Assembly: GCA_037954235.1 (NCBI GenBank) | Contig: JBBMOA010000005.1 | Coordinates: 2,311,501-2,375,500, forward strand | Length of the DNA: 64,000 bases | Reading direction: 5' to 3' | Origin: Aulostomus chinensis | Taxonomy: Eukaryota > Chordata > Actinopteri > Syngnathiformes > Aulostomidae | Notes under the pieces: model-generated | What the model was told of the DNA's origin: nothing | Seen by the model: only the letters and a program-made list of their open reading frames with translations | Database searches by the model: none | Part shown: in pieces, positions 54,851-64,000 of the stretch | Layout of the letters: every line of letters starts with the position of its first letter | How positions within the stretch are numbered: position 1 is the first letter of the stretch | Position numbers and translations under genes: made by a program

Positions 54851-56110
54851 CAATAAAGGTAAGTAACGTCACATGGAAATTACGAAACAGTGCAAATACA
54901 ATGACATGAGAACACACAGCTCAACATGAAGCCACAAAACCCCACCAATAGGGAGAAAACACAAGGGCAAACATAGTTGGAATGAAGATCCTCATGGAGA
55001 CTTAGGAATGTTGACTCTGTTGGGAACAAATCACTGAGACGAGGCGTCAAAGGGCTGTTCATGGCTGTGTTTTCTTGATGTTGTGGAATGTCCAACCCAG
55101 TCCATCTTACTGAGTTATAGCAGCAGGCTGTAGCGACCAAATGCAATCTGTTCCTGTGTGTCTGGGCTGCAGACACAAATTTTCCATTTTCTGTGGCACT
55201 GGCACAACGTTCAAACTGAAGGGAACTCTCTTTCCTGCCTGAGGCTCATTTTTATGGTCAGTCGGGATCAAGGAGCAGAAGTTGTAGAGTTTGGTTCTCG
55301 TTTGTCCTTCATTTTTGAACTTCAACTGCTCCATTACTCAACGTGTATTCATGAGTTTTTACTTCTTTATTGTAGTTTGATCAGTCTGCATCTGTCCGGT
55401 GGGGGAGACAACCGGCTGAGTGTTCCCTCACTGTGGATCTGAATATCTTGAACAGTTCTCAACACAAAAACACAAATGTGCTTTCTTCCTGAAGCTGGAC
55501 TACCAACCCAAAACCAACATTAGTAGAATCCAAGCTCAACCATCCAAACTAAACCAACCAACCAAGACATCCATAGCTGTCACACTGCAGGTGAAATGAG
55601 CAGCTGAGCTGAGGCGTTCATGAACATTTATTTAGCTGGATTTGGGAATTTGAATGGAAGGAAACGGGACAACAATGTGACGTTGGATGATGAGATGAAC
55701 TCAGAAACTCAAGCCAGTCCCTCTGGGGGGTCCACAGGAGCGCCTTGTCTGGTGGCCAAGATGATGTGGCAGCCTTGTAGCTCTGGTAGTTTCTACCACC
55801 AGATTGTGTGTGCGCACGGTCAGAGCTGGGCTTCAATTACGCACGGTTCTGAGCACAGGTACAAGTTGATTTATCCCTTACTTTGGGTGGCAATGTTCTT
55901 ACGCCCTCATTACGCCCACATTTGTACCCTGAGGCCCCGGGTCAACACCTTAGCAACAAAGTATTTGGTTCAGCTCCATGACAACGTTTTGATTTTCTAT
56001 TTTATGGACGCCATCCCAGGCCAAGTTTCAGACAGCACTTTGAAGCTGCAGGACACAAAATGGAGCTTTTTGTTCATTCGTGTATTGGTTTTTTCTTTTT
56101 TAGTGGATAT
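54851..56110. other. Non-coding stretch, nothing assigned
   Basis: An open frame of 166 codons at 55620-56120 (plus) has no recognisable motif and runs into the 110-bp duplication. It is probably chance. Confidence 0.35.
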
Positions 56111-56323
56111 TGCTACCTGATATGTGGACCACTTTAGGCTCACGTCCAGTTCCCTACTTGTTCATTTTGACATATTTGAACCAAAACTGGCCCACAAGTT
56201 TAACAAAGGTGGACCAAGTGTGCTACCTGATATGTGGACCACTTTAGGCTCACGTCCAGTTCCCTACTTGTTCAGTTTGCCATATTTGAACCAAAACTGG
56301 CCCACAAGTTTAACAAAGGTGGA
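56111..56323. repeat. 110-bp tandem duplication
   Basis: TGCTACCTGATATGTGGACC starts at 56111 and again at 56221. The two copies differ at a few positions, and the second copy runs directly into the p53-like fragment at GGTGGACC. Confidence 0.95.
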
Positions 56324-56329
56324 CCTGGG

Positions 56330-56566
56330 GGGACGCGCCGTCTGGAGTGGACACGTCAGGAAGCAGCTCCAACAGCTTCTCATCAAAGCCCTCAGCCAGC
56401 GCCTTGTCACTGAGGACATGCATCTCCATGTTCTCAGCCTCCCCTCCGTCAGAGTCCCAGTGGGAATGGTGCCGATGGAGGCGGTTCCTCCATTGTCCCA
56501 CAACTCAGTGAAGGAGTCAGGCAGGCTCTGGCTCAGAGGCAGACTGCTGGATCCTTGCTCTTCCAC
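56330..56566 (-). pseudogene. tp53-like N-terminal fragment (transactivation region), frameshifted
   Basis: The minus strand reads, from a GTG where the ATG should be (56564-56566), VEEQGSSSLPLSQSLPDS, FTELWDNGG and SIGTIPTG. After a frame change at about 56457 it reads WDSDGGEAENMEMHVLSD, then GFDEKLLELLPDVSTPDGAS. The F-x-x-L-W motif after an acidic, Ser-rich start is the MDM2-binding TAD of p53, and the second acidic block with GFD..L.ELLP fits the rest of the fish p53 TAD region. Both lie on one continuous stretch without introns, suggesting a retrocopy or fused fragment. The DNA-binding domain is absent; homology stops at the junction with the 110-bp duplication. The lost ATG and the frameshift make it non-functional. 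Confidence 0.6.
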
Positions 56567-58239
56567 CCTTTATTTCCCCCCTTTCCCAGTTGAGAGGAGA
56601 AAAATCAGGAAGCGCCAAGAGGCAGGAATACTGCAAGGAAGTTCATCCGTTCCACTACCGCTGTCACTGGGAACCAGTCAGCAGCAGGTTTTTGGGTGAG
56701 GGTGAGGGATCGGTATCTGTAGAGGTGGTCTGGCCCTGTTACCACACTGGACAACTGTCCAACCATCTCCCACCTTTGTCAATTTGTGTTTTTATCTTCA
56801 TTTGAATGAAAATATTAGTTGGGAATGATTAGTAAATAAAACTGAAACATCATGACTGAGTGAACGTCACTGCTTTACGGTTCCATTGAGAGCTGCTGAG
56901 GCTGGGTTTGTTTGGCTTTGCAGGTTTTTGATATAAAAACAGAAAATGGACAAGAAGAAAAGTGAGTTGAATCCATCTTCACACACAGAAAACACTTGCA
57001 CTCACCCGTCCCTCCGGTGGGGTATCAGGATCAATCTAGGATCCAGACTGGGCTCGGGGTTAGTGGTTGGAGGGATTGTGGTCAAGTCTGGCTCCTGAGC
57101 CCTTTGTCTGTCTGCTGTGGTGTTTTGTCTCACCACTTCTCTTCTGCTCTCCACACCTTTTGTGGTGTGGTGGTCTTCTTTCTTCTTTTCCTCCTGGGTC
57201 TCAGCTGGAGGGCTTTCAGGTCTGAGCTTCTTGCCGCTTTCCTGGTGCCACAGTCAGACCCAGTCAGGGAGCCTCGTGTCCCTCCAGCACCTGAACTGCC
57301 ACTGATTAGATGTTCAAGACGATGCTTGGAGAAACAGTTGGCAACCCTTGATCCTGTGTGACCATCGTACACAGCAAAGAAGGACCAGTTGGTACTACAA
57401 GGACCAGGGTTAGGGTCCTAGAGCTCCAAAAGATTGCCTACTCCCCAGTTATTGTGTGTTAGTGTGTATGTATGGCCATGTGTGTACATGTGAGTGTGTG
57501 TGGGTCTGTGTGTGTGCGTGCACGGGTTGGGGTTTAGGGTTAGGACATTGGGCCTGAGCCATTCCCCTAAAGGGGAAGAAAGGTGCTCTGTCCGTCCAAC
57601 CACCTACCGACCGTCCCACAGTGATGCCGACGACAGCACACCTCCACCCATCATCAGGGTTGAAGATTGTATACTTTTATGTTATGTTTTGTGATTTTTT
57701 TGTGTATTTTATAATTTTTGTTTAACTTAAAAACAAAAATAGACAAAAAGATAAAGTGAAAAATACAATGAACTTCAAACACTGTCCCAAAGGGGGAAAG
57801 AAAAAAAACACAAAGAAAGACAAGAAAGCCAACTCAAATTTATACCAAAAATGCAGTGAACGCAGTTCCACAATACAAATGTCATTTCAATAGGAACTTT
57901 ACTGCCTTGTTAGCTGTACAAATACAGTGTGTACCATTGTACTAGATAAAACACATTTAAAACAATTTTCCAACATTGAACTGACACCTCATAGTTCTCT
58001 CTTTGTTCAGAGTCTTTGGTTCACACTTCACCATCTTTCATAATTTATAGTTTCCATCCCAAGTTATACAAAAGCTCTAAACACTGCAACATGTCAGCAT
58101 CAGGAGTGCCGTGACCAGCAGCAGGTCTGTCAGTGTCATGCAGGTTGTTAGAGAATACCTGGAAGCATGCACACTAGTACAGAACAGGTGAACTGCAGTA
58201 CCTGAGAGAGGAGCTTCATGTCAACATGGACCCAATCAA
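56567..58239. other. Non-coding stretch entering subtelomere-like DNA
   Basis: No exon is supported. Isolated GGGTTAGGG motifs appear from about 57405 and 57530 on. A stem-like module CATTCCCCTAAAGGGGAAGA followed by GGTGCTCTGTCC is at about 57560-57600. Confidence 0.4.
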
Positions 58240-58760
58240 GGAGTGTTAGGGTTGGGGCACCCCATGGGCTGCGGTGCACAGTCCTCCAAGGAAGTACTGG
58301 CCAGACTCCCCAGTCCAAGAGAAATTAGTGTTCAGGATTAGGGTTTAGAATGGGTGCTGGTGTTGGGGGTAGTTGCTCGTAGGGCTCAAAACATTTGACT
58401 AACAAATTAAAATTTCCACCACCCTGAAGTGGTGGGTGTTCCAAATTTAGGCCGATAGCCATTCCATTGATCAGCCTTGCACAACGTTGAGGCTCAGTTA
58501 AGCCTTCCTCTGGTGCAGCTGAATCAGAAAATAGTGAGAGGATTTACCTGGCTTGGCATAAGCTGCACTCAGTCCCACAAGCCCTTCCCTTTTATGTCCT
58601 TCTCCCTTTTTCCTATTGCTACCCTTTCCTGTTTTCATCTTTAAAATTATTCTTTTGTATGCTTCAATCTATGTTTGTCATTTAAGGTCTTCCCCTTTTG
58701 GTGTCTACTTTGTGTTTATCCTTTACATTCTTCCCTTTTTGGTGTCCAAATTGTGTTTGA
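58240..58760 (+). repeat. Diverged segmental duplication (copy 1)
   Basis: GGTGCACAGTCCTCC, TTAGGGTT.AGAATGG, AAATTTCCACCACCCTGAAG-type sequence, TAGCCAT...ATTGATCAGCC, CTTCCTCTGGTGCAGCTGA, GGCTTGGCATAAGCTG and CTTCCCCTTTTGGTGTCTA follow the same order as in 60080-60520, with many substitutions and indels. Confidence 0.8.
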
Positions 58761-59016
58761 ATTTCCCAAACCTCCCCGACCTGTTTTTATCCTCCCTTCC
58801 CTGCTTTGGTTTACAAATTTGTTATGTTCGGCCTTTTGGACCCCACTCCTTGGTTGTGTTTTCTGCAAGCCAAATGGCTCCCTCGTTCCCAACCTCCTTA
58901 TCCAATATCTTTCCCTCCTATTCTTTTCCCAATCTGTCTCCCTACTGTCCCTCTGTAATCCTGCCATCCTCATTTGCAAGTTAGCTGAAAATTAACCACA
59001 GCTTTTAAAATGTAAT
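58761..59016. other. Pyrimidine-rich non-coding stretch
   Basis: C- and T-rich DNA giving open frames rich in Phe, Leu, Pro and Ser; no motif is seen. Confidence 0.4.
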
Positions 59017-59035
59017 GTTAGGGTTAGGGTTAGGG
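59017..59035. repeat. Interstitial telomere repeat (TTAGGG)3
   Basis: GTTAGGGTTAGGGTTAGGG, the vertebrate telomere motif in the G-rich sense on the plus strand. Confidence 0.9.
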
Positions 59036-60079
59036 CTGTGGTCTGGCATCATCAAATGAATCTGGTTTTGGGAGTAGAACAATGACGTTCACGAACCACA
59101 AATCTGTAAAACCTCTCGCTGGGTCGTCCAGGTCCGACCGTCATGGCTGTGCAGGATCACACCTGATGACCCGGTCTTCACCTCGCTGACCTTCTCTGAT
59201 GCTAACACTGTTAGCAGCGTGGATGTTAGAGTTCCCTCCTACCAACTGACTTGCTCTTAATGACTCGTTAGGATGGTGACGAGTATTTAGCTTAGCAGCC
59301 GTGCTGGTGGCCAGCTCCATTTTAATGTTTTATGTGGGGGGGGGGGGGGTTGCCTCTTGGTTTGACCCTGCTGTGACTGGCCGTCTCACCTAAATTGGTA
59401 CAACATCACGTAAACTTCATTCTGAGGGTGACTGGTTTTCCAAGTGTTTCCGACCTGCTGCGGCTCCTGGAGTCTGGTTGCTCTGTGATTGGGTGTAGGT
59501 TTGGGTGGGGAGGGGTCAGACAGTCTCTCTCGATGACTCCCTGCCTTGTCCAACGACTTGGCAGTTGAATGGGGAGCCAAAGGCAATGCATGGGCCGACA
59601 CACGTCAGAATAATTCATGCTCCTGTAGTTGATGGGTTTGGGTTTAGGGTTTAGGTGTTAGGGGAAGCCCCTGCCACTGAAGTGGGACAGGGATCTGCTC
59701 TGTCTTTCCTAGGGTTCTGAAGGGTTAGGTTTAGTGTTAGATTAAGAAAAAAGGAATAGGCCCCCTCTCAGGTGAGACAGGGGATGCACGGTCTTTCCAA
59801 CCCTGGGACCCCACATCTTCTCAGTCCCAACCTACTTGGCGTGAGCGACAGCGCCTCCGTCGCACCACAGTCCAACCATCCTCTCACAAACCATGTTACA
59901 ACTCTGCAGCAGTAAAGGTTACATTACACGCAGGGACACTGACATGCTGTGTCTGTCAGAGATGACAACATCAAGATGCCTTTGAAGCAGAGACAATATG
60001 GAAGATCAGCTCAAGGCCAGTTTTTGGATGTGTAGAAGTGTTTCTTGGATGTGTGTATGTTCGGGTTAGGATTTAGGGT
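59036..60079. other. Subtelomere-like DNA
   Basis: Contains a G run (59335-59350), degenerate GGGTTTAGGGTT motifs at 59640-59660, and two stem-like modules (about 59660-59700 and 59755-59800), each followed by CTGTCTTTCC- or GGTCTTTCC-like sequence. No exon is seen. Confidence 0.5.
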
Positions 60080-60520
60080 TCAGGCATGGAGGGGGTGGTG
60101 CACAGTCCTCCCTGGTCCAAGAAAAATAATTTAGGATTAGGGTTCAGAATGGATGTGTGTGTGGGTTGGGGAGGGGGGGGTATACCATTCAGGCTCAAGA
60201 CATTAAGTAAAAAAACAGAATTTCTACCACCCTCAGGTGTTCAAAAATAGGCCTTTAGCCATCATATTGATCAGCCTAGCATGCAACCTTTCAGCTTTTT
60301 GTCAGCCTTCCTCAGGCACAGCTGATCAAAAAATGAGTGGCTTTGCTTGGCTTGGCAAAAGCTGGACTACGTCCAACAAACACTTTTTCTCTTTTGTCTT
60401 TAGAATTATACTTTTGTGTTGTTCTTTCTATTTTGTCCCTTAAGTTCTTCCCCTTTTGGTCTTTAATTTGTGTTTGTCCCTTTTCTTATTCCTTTTTTTG
60501 GAGTCAAAGGAGCTTGACAT
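60080..60520 (+). repeat. Diverged segmental duplication (copy 2)
   Basis: Counterpart of 58240-58760 in the same orientation (see there). The best matches are around ATTGATCAGCCT, GTCAGCCTTCCTCAGGCACA, GCTTGGCTTGGCAAAAGCTG and CTTCCCCTTTTGGTCTTTA. Confidence 0.8.
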
Positions 60521-60616
60521 TGATGTCTGGTAAAGCCAAGAGGGCACATGCAGGAGGCGCTGCCTGGTACACACCTGGCCAAAATTGACACAGAGCATTT
60601 CTCACCTTTCAGGCAG

Positions 60617-60637
60617 TAGGGTTAGGGTTAGGGTTAG
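60617..60637. repeat. Interstitial telomere repeat (TTAGGG)3
   Basis: TAGGGTTAGGGTTAGGGTTAG, directly abutting the Notch2-like coding fragment. Confidence 0.92.
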
Positions 60638-60789
60638 TAGCCAGGATGGCAAGGGTCCTTATGGTGGCAGTACTCTCCCAGAAAACCTGGTGCACACCTG
60701 CAGTATCCAGGGCCATTGGTCAAAGTCACACAGGTAGCGTTGTTATCACAAGGCGCCCTGTCATCCACACCCTGCAGAGCCAGATTTAA
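60638..60789 (-). pseudogene. Notch2-like first EGF coding fragment, cut at a telomere repeat
   Basis: The minus strand reads LQGVDDRAPCDNNATCVTLT, then NGPGYCRCAPGFLGEYCHH and KDPCHPGY. The six-cysteine spacing with CRCAPGFLGEYC..KDPC is the first EGF repeat of vertebrate Notch proteins, closest to Notch2 (GFLGEYC..DPC). Candidate acceptors precede it (CACACAG at 60790 and CTCTGCAG at 60772). The frame ends where GGCTAC is followed by TAACCCTAACCC, so the next Cys of EGF 2 is replaced by telomere repeat. In Notch genes an intron normally interrupts this region near GYCK/R|C; here coding is continuous across it. It could be a retrocopy piece or an exon truncated by a telomere-repeat insertion. 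The upstream open frame (to 60948) looks intronic. Confidence 0.65.
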
Positions 60790-60948
60790 CTGTGTGAAGC
60801 AGAAGACCAACACTAGAGGTTTTCCCAAGGAAAAAAAAAGGTGATTTGCTCCATATTTTTTGTAAAATCCACTTAAGGTCGCCAGCCCAAATTTGAGCTG
60901 TCTCCCAGGACGGTTCTCAAAAATGATCTTGTTGGATCTGGTTTTCAC

Positions 60949-61631
60949 ACAATTAAGGTGAAGAGATGACTTGTAGAACTACAAAAGAACCTTTTACACA
61001 GATCCTTCCACTGGGGTCAGAGTGGATCTATCGTCAATCTGAAATGATAATTTCAAAAAATGTGTTCTGACAAATCCAACTTTTTTTAAATAGTTGCGTC
61101 ACAGCGCACAAGGAGTTCAATAGGTATGAAAGAAATGTAAATGCCACCAGCAACACACATTCAGACGGCGCTGCACATGCATACAGAAAGACGCACCCCC
61201 ACAAGATCTAATTATGCGCATCGAATCCACGCCATTTATATGATGCGCAACTGAAACCTCTCACAACCCCCAGTGAACCCCCCCTTTTGTTCATAGTTCA
61301 TACAACAAAAATCTAATTGTCCAAACAGTCAGTTCGCTTCCAGCTCGCGCATCCAGGAAACATCCAGCGAACAGAACGCAGAGGGCAGTAACAGATCGCA
61401 GCAGAAAAAAAAAATCCAAAGGGTGTCAAAGCAAAAATAAAAAGATCAACCAAACAGCGGTCGCTGGACTCCGAATCCCACGGCAACAGTTCTCAAGGGG
61501 GAAAAAAATGAATCGATCTCACCAGATCGGTAGTCCTTGGCTTGGCGAGTCTTGAATCGTTGGTCCTTGAATCCTCGCTTGGTGACGTCTCTGCGGTCCG
61601 GGCGCACTAATCTCCTCGGGCTGTCCACCTG
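60949..61631. other. Non-coding stretch, CpG-containing
   Basis: Contains several CpGs (61160-61620) and a 60-codon minus-strand frame (61446-61628) rich in Arg and Asp with no recognised motif. It could be a 5' leader of the Notch-like fragment's source, but nothing proves it. Confidence 0.35.
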
Positions 61632-61656
61632 TAACCCTAACCCTAACCCTAACCCC
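61632..61656. repeat. Interstitial telomere repeat (CCCTAA)4
   Basis: A TAACCC run of about four units in the C-rich sense on the plus strand, opposite to the other runs nearby. Confidence 0.92.
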
Positions 61657-62825
61657 AGGTATCACAGTCTGTTACAGTTTTTAGGTTTAGTTTTTTCTGA
61701 CCTGGTTCACGAGGAGATTACTTTTTGAAGGAGCAACCCTTGACTTGGCGCCACCATTCAAAGCTGTGACATGCGTCGCTGCCCTCATCGTATATGGTCC
61801 GCCCCCCTCACACTCCACGTCACCCAATATATAATCTTGGATGCGCAGTGGCGTTAACGGGCAGCAGACTTCTGAAAGGACTACCCCGCTCCCCCAGGAC
61901 TGTACAGTGTAGGAGGGTAAAAAACTTACGCACATGCACATGTTCACTATCCATCAGCAATACGTGTTTGATGTGATGTATGTGCTGCCATATGGGTCTG
62001 TTTTTAATGTGACAATGTCACAGTGTTGAACCGTTGTTTCAACTGTGTGGTTGTTGAGGATTGTTTCAGAGCGCTTACACACCTGGAGACATTGTTCGTA
62101 AAAAATGCTATGAGAAAAAAGGTCATTCCAAGTTTTCCTCCTCTGTGTTGCCACAGCAGAGGAAATTTTTCTATTTTCTTTTACTTCTTGGAGGCATTAT
62201 GGCTCAAAATTAACCCATTCAATGCTGTTAGGGTTTATGTTAGGGTAGAATTTTTAAAAAGTCCAGTCTAAAGTAACAATTATGGTTTTTCAGTTTTAGG
62301 GATAGGTTAGGATTAGGGCTGGGTTGGGGTGAGGGCTAAAGTAAAGATTAGGCTAAGGAAAGGGTTAAGATGAGGTTCAGGAACTCATTTCATCATATTT
62401 TGTTGCTTGGTCAAGTAAGTATTTACAGTATTTAAAGTGTTTTCATTCTTGGGCTCTTTTTGTCCGAAATAGAAGTTGGACATTTATTTAACTTGTGGAC
62501 GAACCAAACATTTTTCTTCTTGTTTTCCCGACTGGAAGGAGGAGGACTCATCATCAGTAGTGGATTTTGGTGTGCACAGGTGTTTCGGTCACTTGTCACA
62601 AGACACACTTGCCCAAGGGAGGCCCATCCAAGGTTGATCATGCCTCAATGTGTCTATCACCCTTTGGGGACAAGTCCAAGACATCCCAATGGGAAGTGTA
62701 ATTTTTTTTTTTAATTTTATGATCACTGATGTCCTATTTTATTGGGTTTTAAGTTTCCTAAAGTTAAGTTCATTTTGGTGGTTGAGTTTTGGGTTGGTAT
62801 CATTTTGGTTGACATGTTCGGACTC
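61657..62825. other. Non-coding subtelomere-like stretch
   Basis: Degenerate GTTAGGGTT-type motifs around 62225-62370; no exon is recognised. Confidence 0.4.
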
Positions 62826-62844
62826 AGGGTTAGGGTTAGGGTTA
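62826..62844. repeat. Interstitial telomere repeat (TTAGGG)3
   Basis: AGGGTTAGGGTTAGGGTTA in the G-rich sense. Confidence 0.9.
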
Positions 62845-63659
62845 TGGTATGGATAGGGTTTAGTGGCAAGAGTCCATGGTTTATTGGTGATCCAGGTGAT
62901 AGAGCCAGTGGTTAAGAATCCAGGTTGCTGTGGACGGTGTCCAGTGGATGTGATCTTTTTCTGTTATGGATTTGTGATGTGGGAGATGGGGAGATGTACT
63001 CATGGCATTGTTCATAGTGATGAGGTTGGTCTTCTGTAAGGTGGTGAGGTATTGTGAATAATTGAGGACAGGGAAGTAGACGTGGCATTGGGAAGGTGAC
63101 TGCAGTTTGATTGATGTCTTCTTTGTGTCGTGATCTCTGTTGTTGATGCCAGTTGAGGGGTGTTTTTTTTGACAGACTTTCAGGAAGTGGTAGGCGGTGG
63201 CTCTGGGCTAGCTCTAGAGTTGGATCTGGGGTTTGTACCCTAACCCTGACTAAATTTAACCCTAATTGTCTCCACCTAAAATTTGGCCCTTAATTATAAT
63301 AATTTGATAGCTCTGACTCTAACTGAATCACAGTCTACCTAACTCCGAATCACGGTCTACCTACCTAACTCTAACTAATTTGAATTCTAACGACCTATCT
63401 AAAATTTGGCCCTGACCCTAACCGCATTGTTAATCCCAAAGTCAGTCCCAATTCTAAACTTGTTCCTATCAACTGAGGAGAAACTCCATAGAAAACTTTT
63501 AACAGGGAAAAATCTGAGAAACATCAGGGTGAGGAGGGGAGGAGGATCCCTCACCTGGAGGGACAGACGTGCAGGAGATGTTGGTACAGAGAAGAAAACA
63601 GTTTATTACACAGAATGGAGGGAACATGGAAATGTTAATAACAGTTGAAGAAGGAAGCT
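62845..63659. other. Non-coding stretch with degenerate CCCTAA motifs
   Basis: TACCCTAACCCTGACTAAAT at 63237 and repeated CTAACTCTAACT / CCTGACCCTAACC motifs to about 63430 look like decayed telomere-type repeats. No exon is seen. Confidence 0.5.
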
Positions 63660-64000
63660 TCTGGAAGGGGAGGCAGGGAGAGCAAGCCAGCTTGATGGGG
63701 GACTGGATGGCAGACTGGTTCATGGGAGGGGAGGCAGGGAGAGCAAGTCAGCTTGATGGGGGACTGGATGGTAGACTGGTTCATGGAAGGGGAGGCAGGG
63801 AGAGCGAGCCAGCTTGATGGGGGACTGGATGGTAGACTGGTTCATGGAAGGGGAGGCAGGGAGAGCAAGCCAGCTTGATGGGGACTGGATGGTAGACTGG
63901 TTCATGGGAGGGGAGGCAGGGAGAGCAAGCCAGCTTGATGGGGGACTGGTCCATGGAAGGGGAGGCAGGGAGAGCGAGCCAGCTTGTTGGGGGACTGGAT
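63660..64000. repeat. 61-bp minisatellite, 6 copies, runs off the window
   Basis: The unit GGGGAGGCAGGGAGAGCAAG...GACTGGTTCATGG has its anchor AGGCAGGG at 63671, 63732, 63793, 63854, 63914 and 63963. Intervals are 61, 61, 61, 60 and 49 bp; the last is shortened by an internal deletion. Confidence 0.97.

Noticed and set aside
55620..56120. 166-codon plus-strand frame as a gene
   Set aside because: No recognisable motif and it runs into a tandem duplication.
61446..61628. 60-codon frame as Notch exon 1
   Set aside because: No signal peptide or hydrophobic core; Arg/Asp-rich and unrecognised.

Overview
This is vertebrate nuclear DNA, almost certainly from a ray-finned fish. The signs are long CA/GT microsatellites, fish-type L1/Tx1 and L2 LINE fragments, hAT, Tc1, Copia and DNA-polymerase-bearing transposon remnants, dispersed teleost repeats ending in a tRNA-like sequence, 174-bp leucine-rich-repeat exons of the kind found in fish NLRC3-like receptors, and group B SRCR exons. 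Coding sequence is sparse; most open frames are repeat-derived or chance.

Region by region. 0.5-14 kb: a decayed tRNA cluster (Asn, iMet, Ala, Leu, Ser) whose tRNA-like units occur as duplicated copies, often inverted, with conserved flanks. It also holds a terminal-inverted-repeat transposon (5141-6661) and a decayed type-B DNA polymerase exonuclease domain (8018-8938, minus). 14-18 kb: hAT transposase remains and a 67-bp minisatellite of about 23 copies. 18.5-20.2 kb: two intact 174-bp LRR exons on the minus strand. 22.4-22.9 kb: an unassigned minus-strand open frame with faint ZP-domain resemblance. 23.6-30.5 kb: the best gene, a plus-strand SRCR gene with a signal-peptide exon and two phase-1 SRCR exons, its large introns filled with repeats. 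33-34.2 kb: an L1 fragment split by an L2-like tail. 35.6-41.7 kb: a hAT-type MITE, a 139-bp satellite, an L2 reverse-transcriptase fragment and a ~256-bp tandem repeat. 45.2-50.7 kb: a 150-bp satellite of about 36 units whose unit is a whole number of codons, abutting the 3' end of a Tc1 element.

51-54 kb: the last exon, and a candidate promoter and first exon, of a minus-strand gene resembling uncharacterised fish proteins (SAM-domain group). 54.0-54.9 kb: a truncated Copia element with a gag domain. 56.3-56.6 kb: an intronless, frameshifted fragment resembling the N-terminus of fish p53. 57-63.5 kb: subtelomere-like DNA with several short TTAGGG runs, a diverged duplication, and a Notch2-like EGF coding fragment that stops exactly at a TTAGGG run. 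The window ends inside a 61-bp minisatellite.

No operon-like cooperation between genes is visible. The recognisable host genes (LRR receptor, SRCR protein) are of types linked to immune recognition, in a repeat-rich and apparently rearranged chromosomal setting. All assignments come from reading the sequence; no database search was possible.
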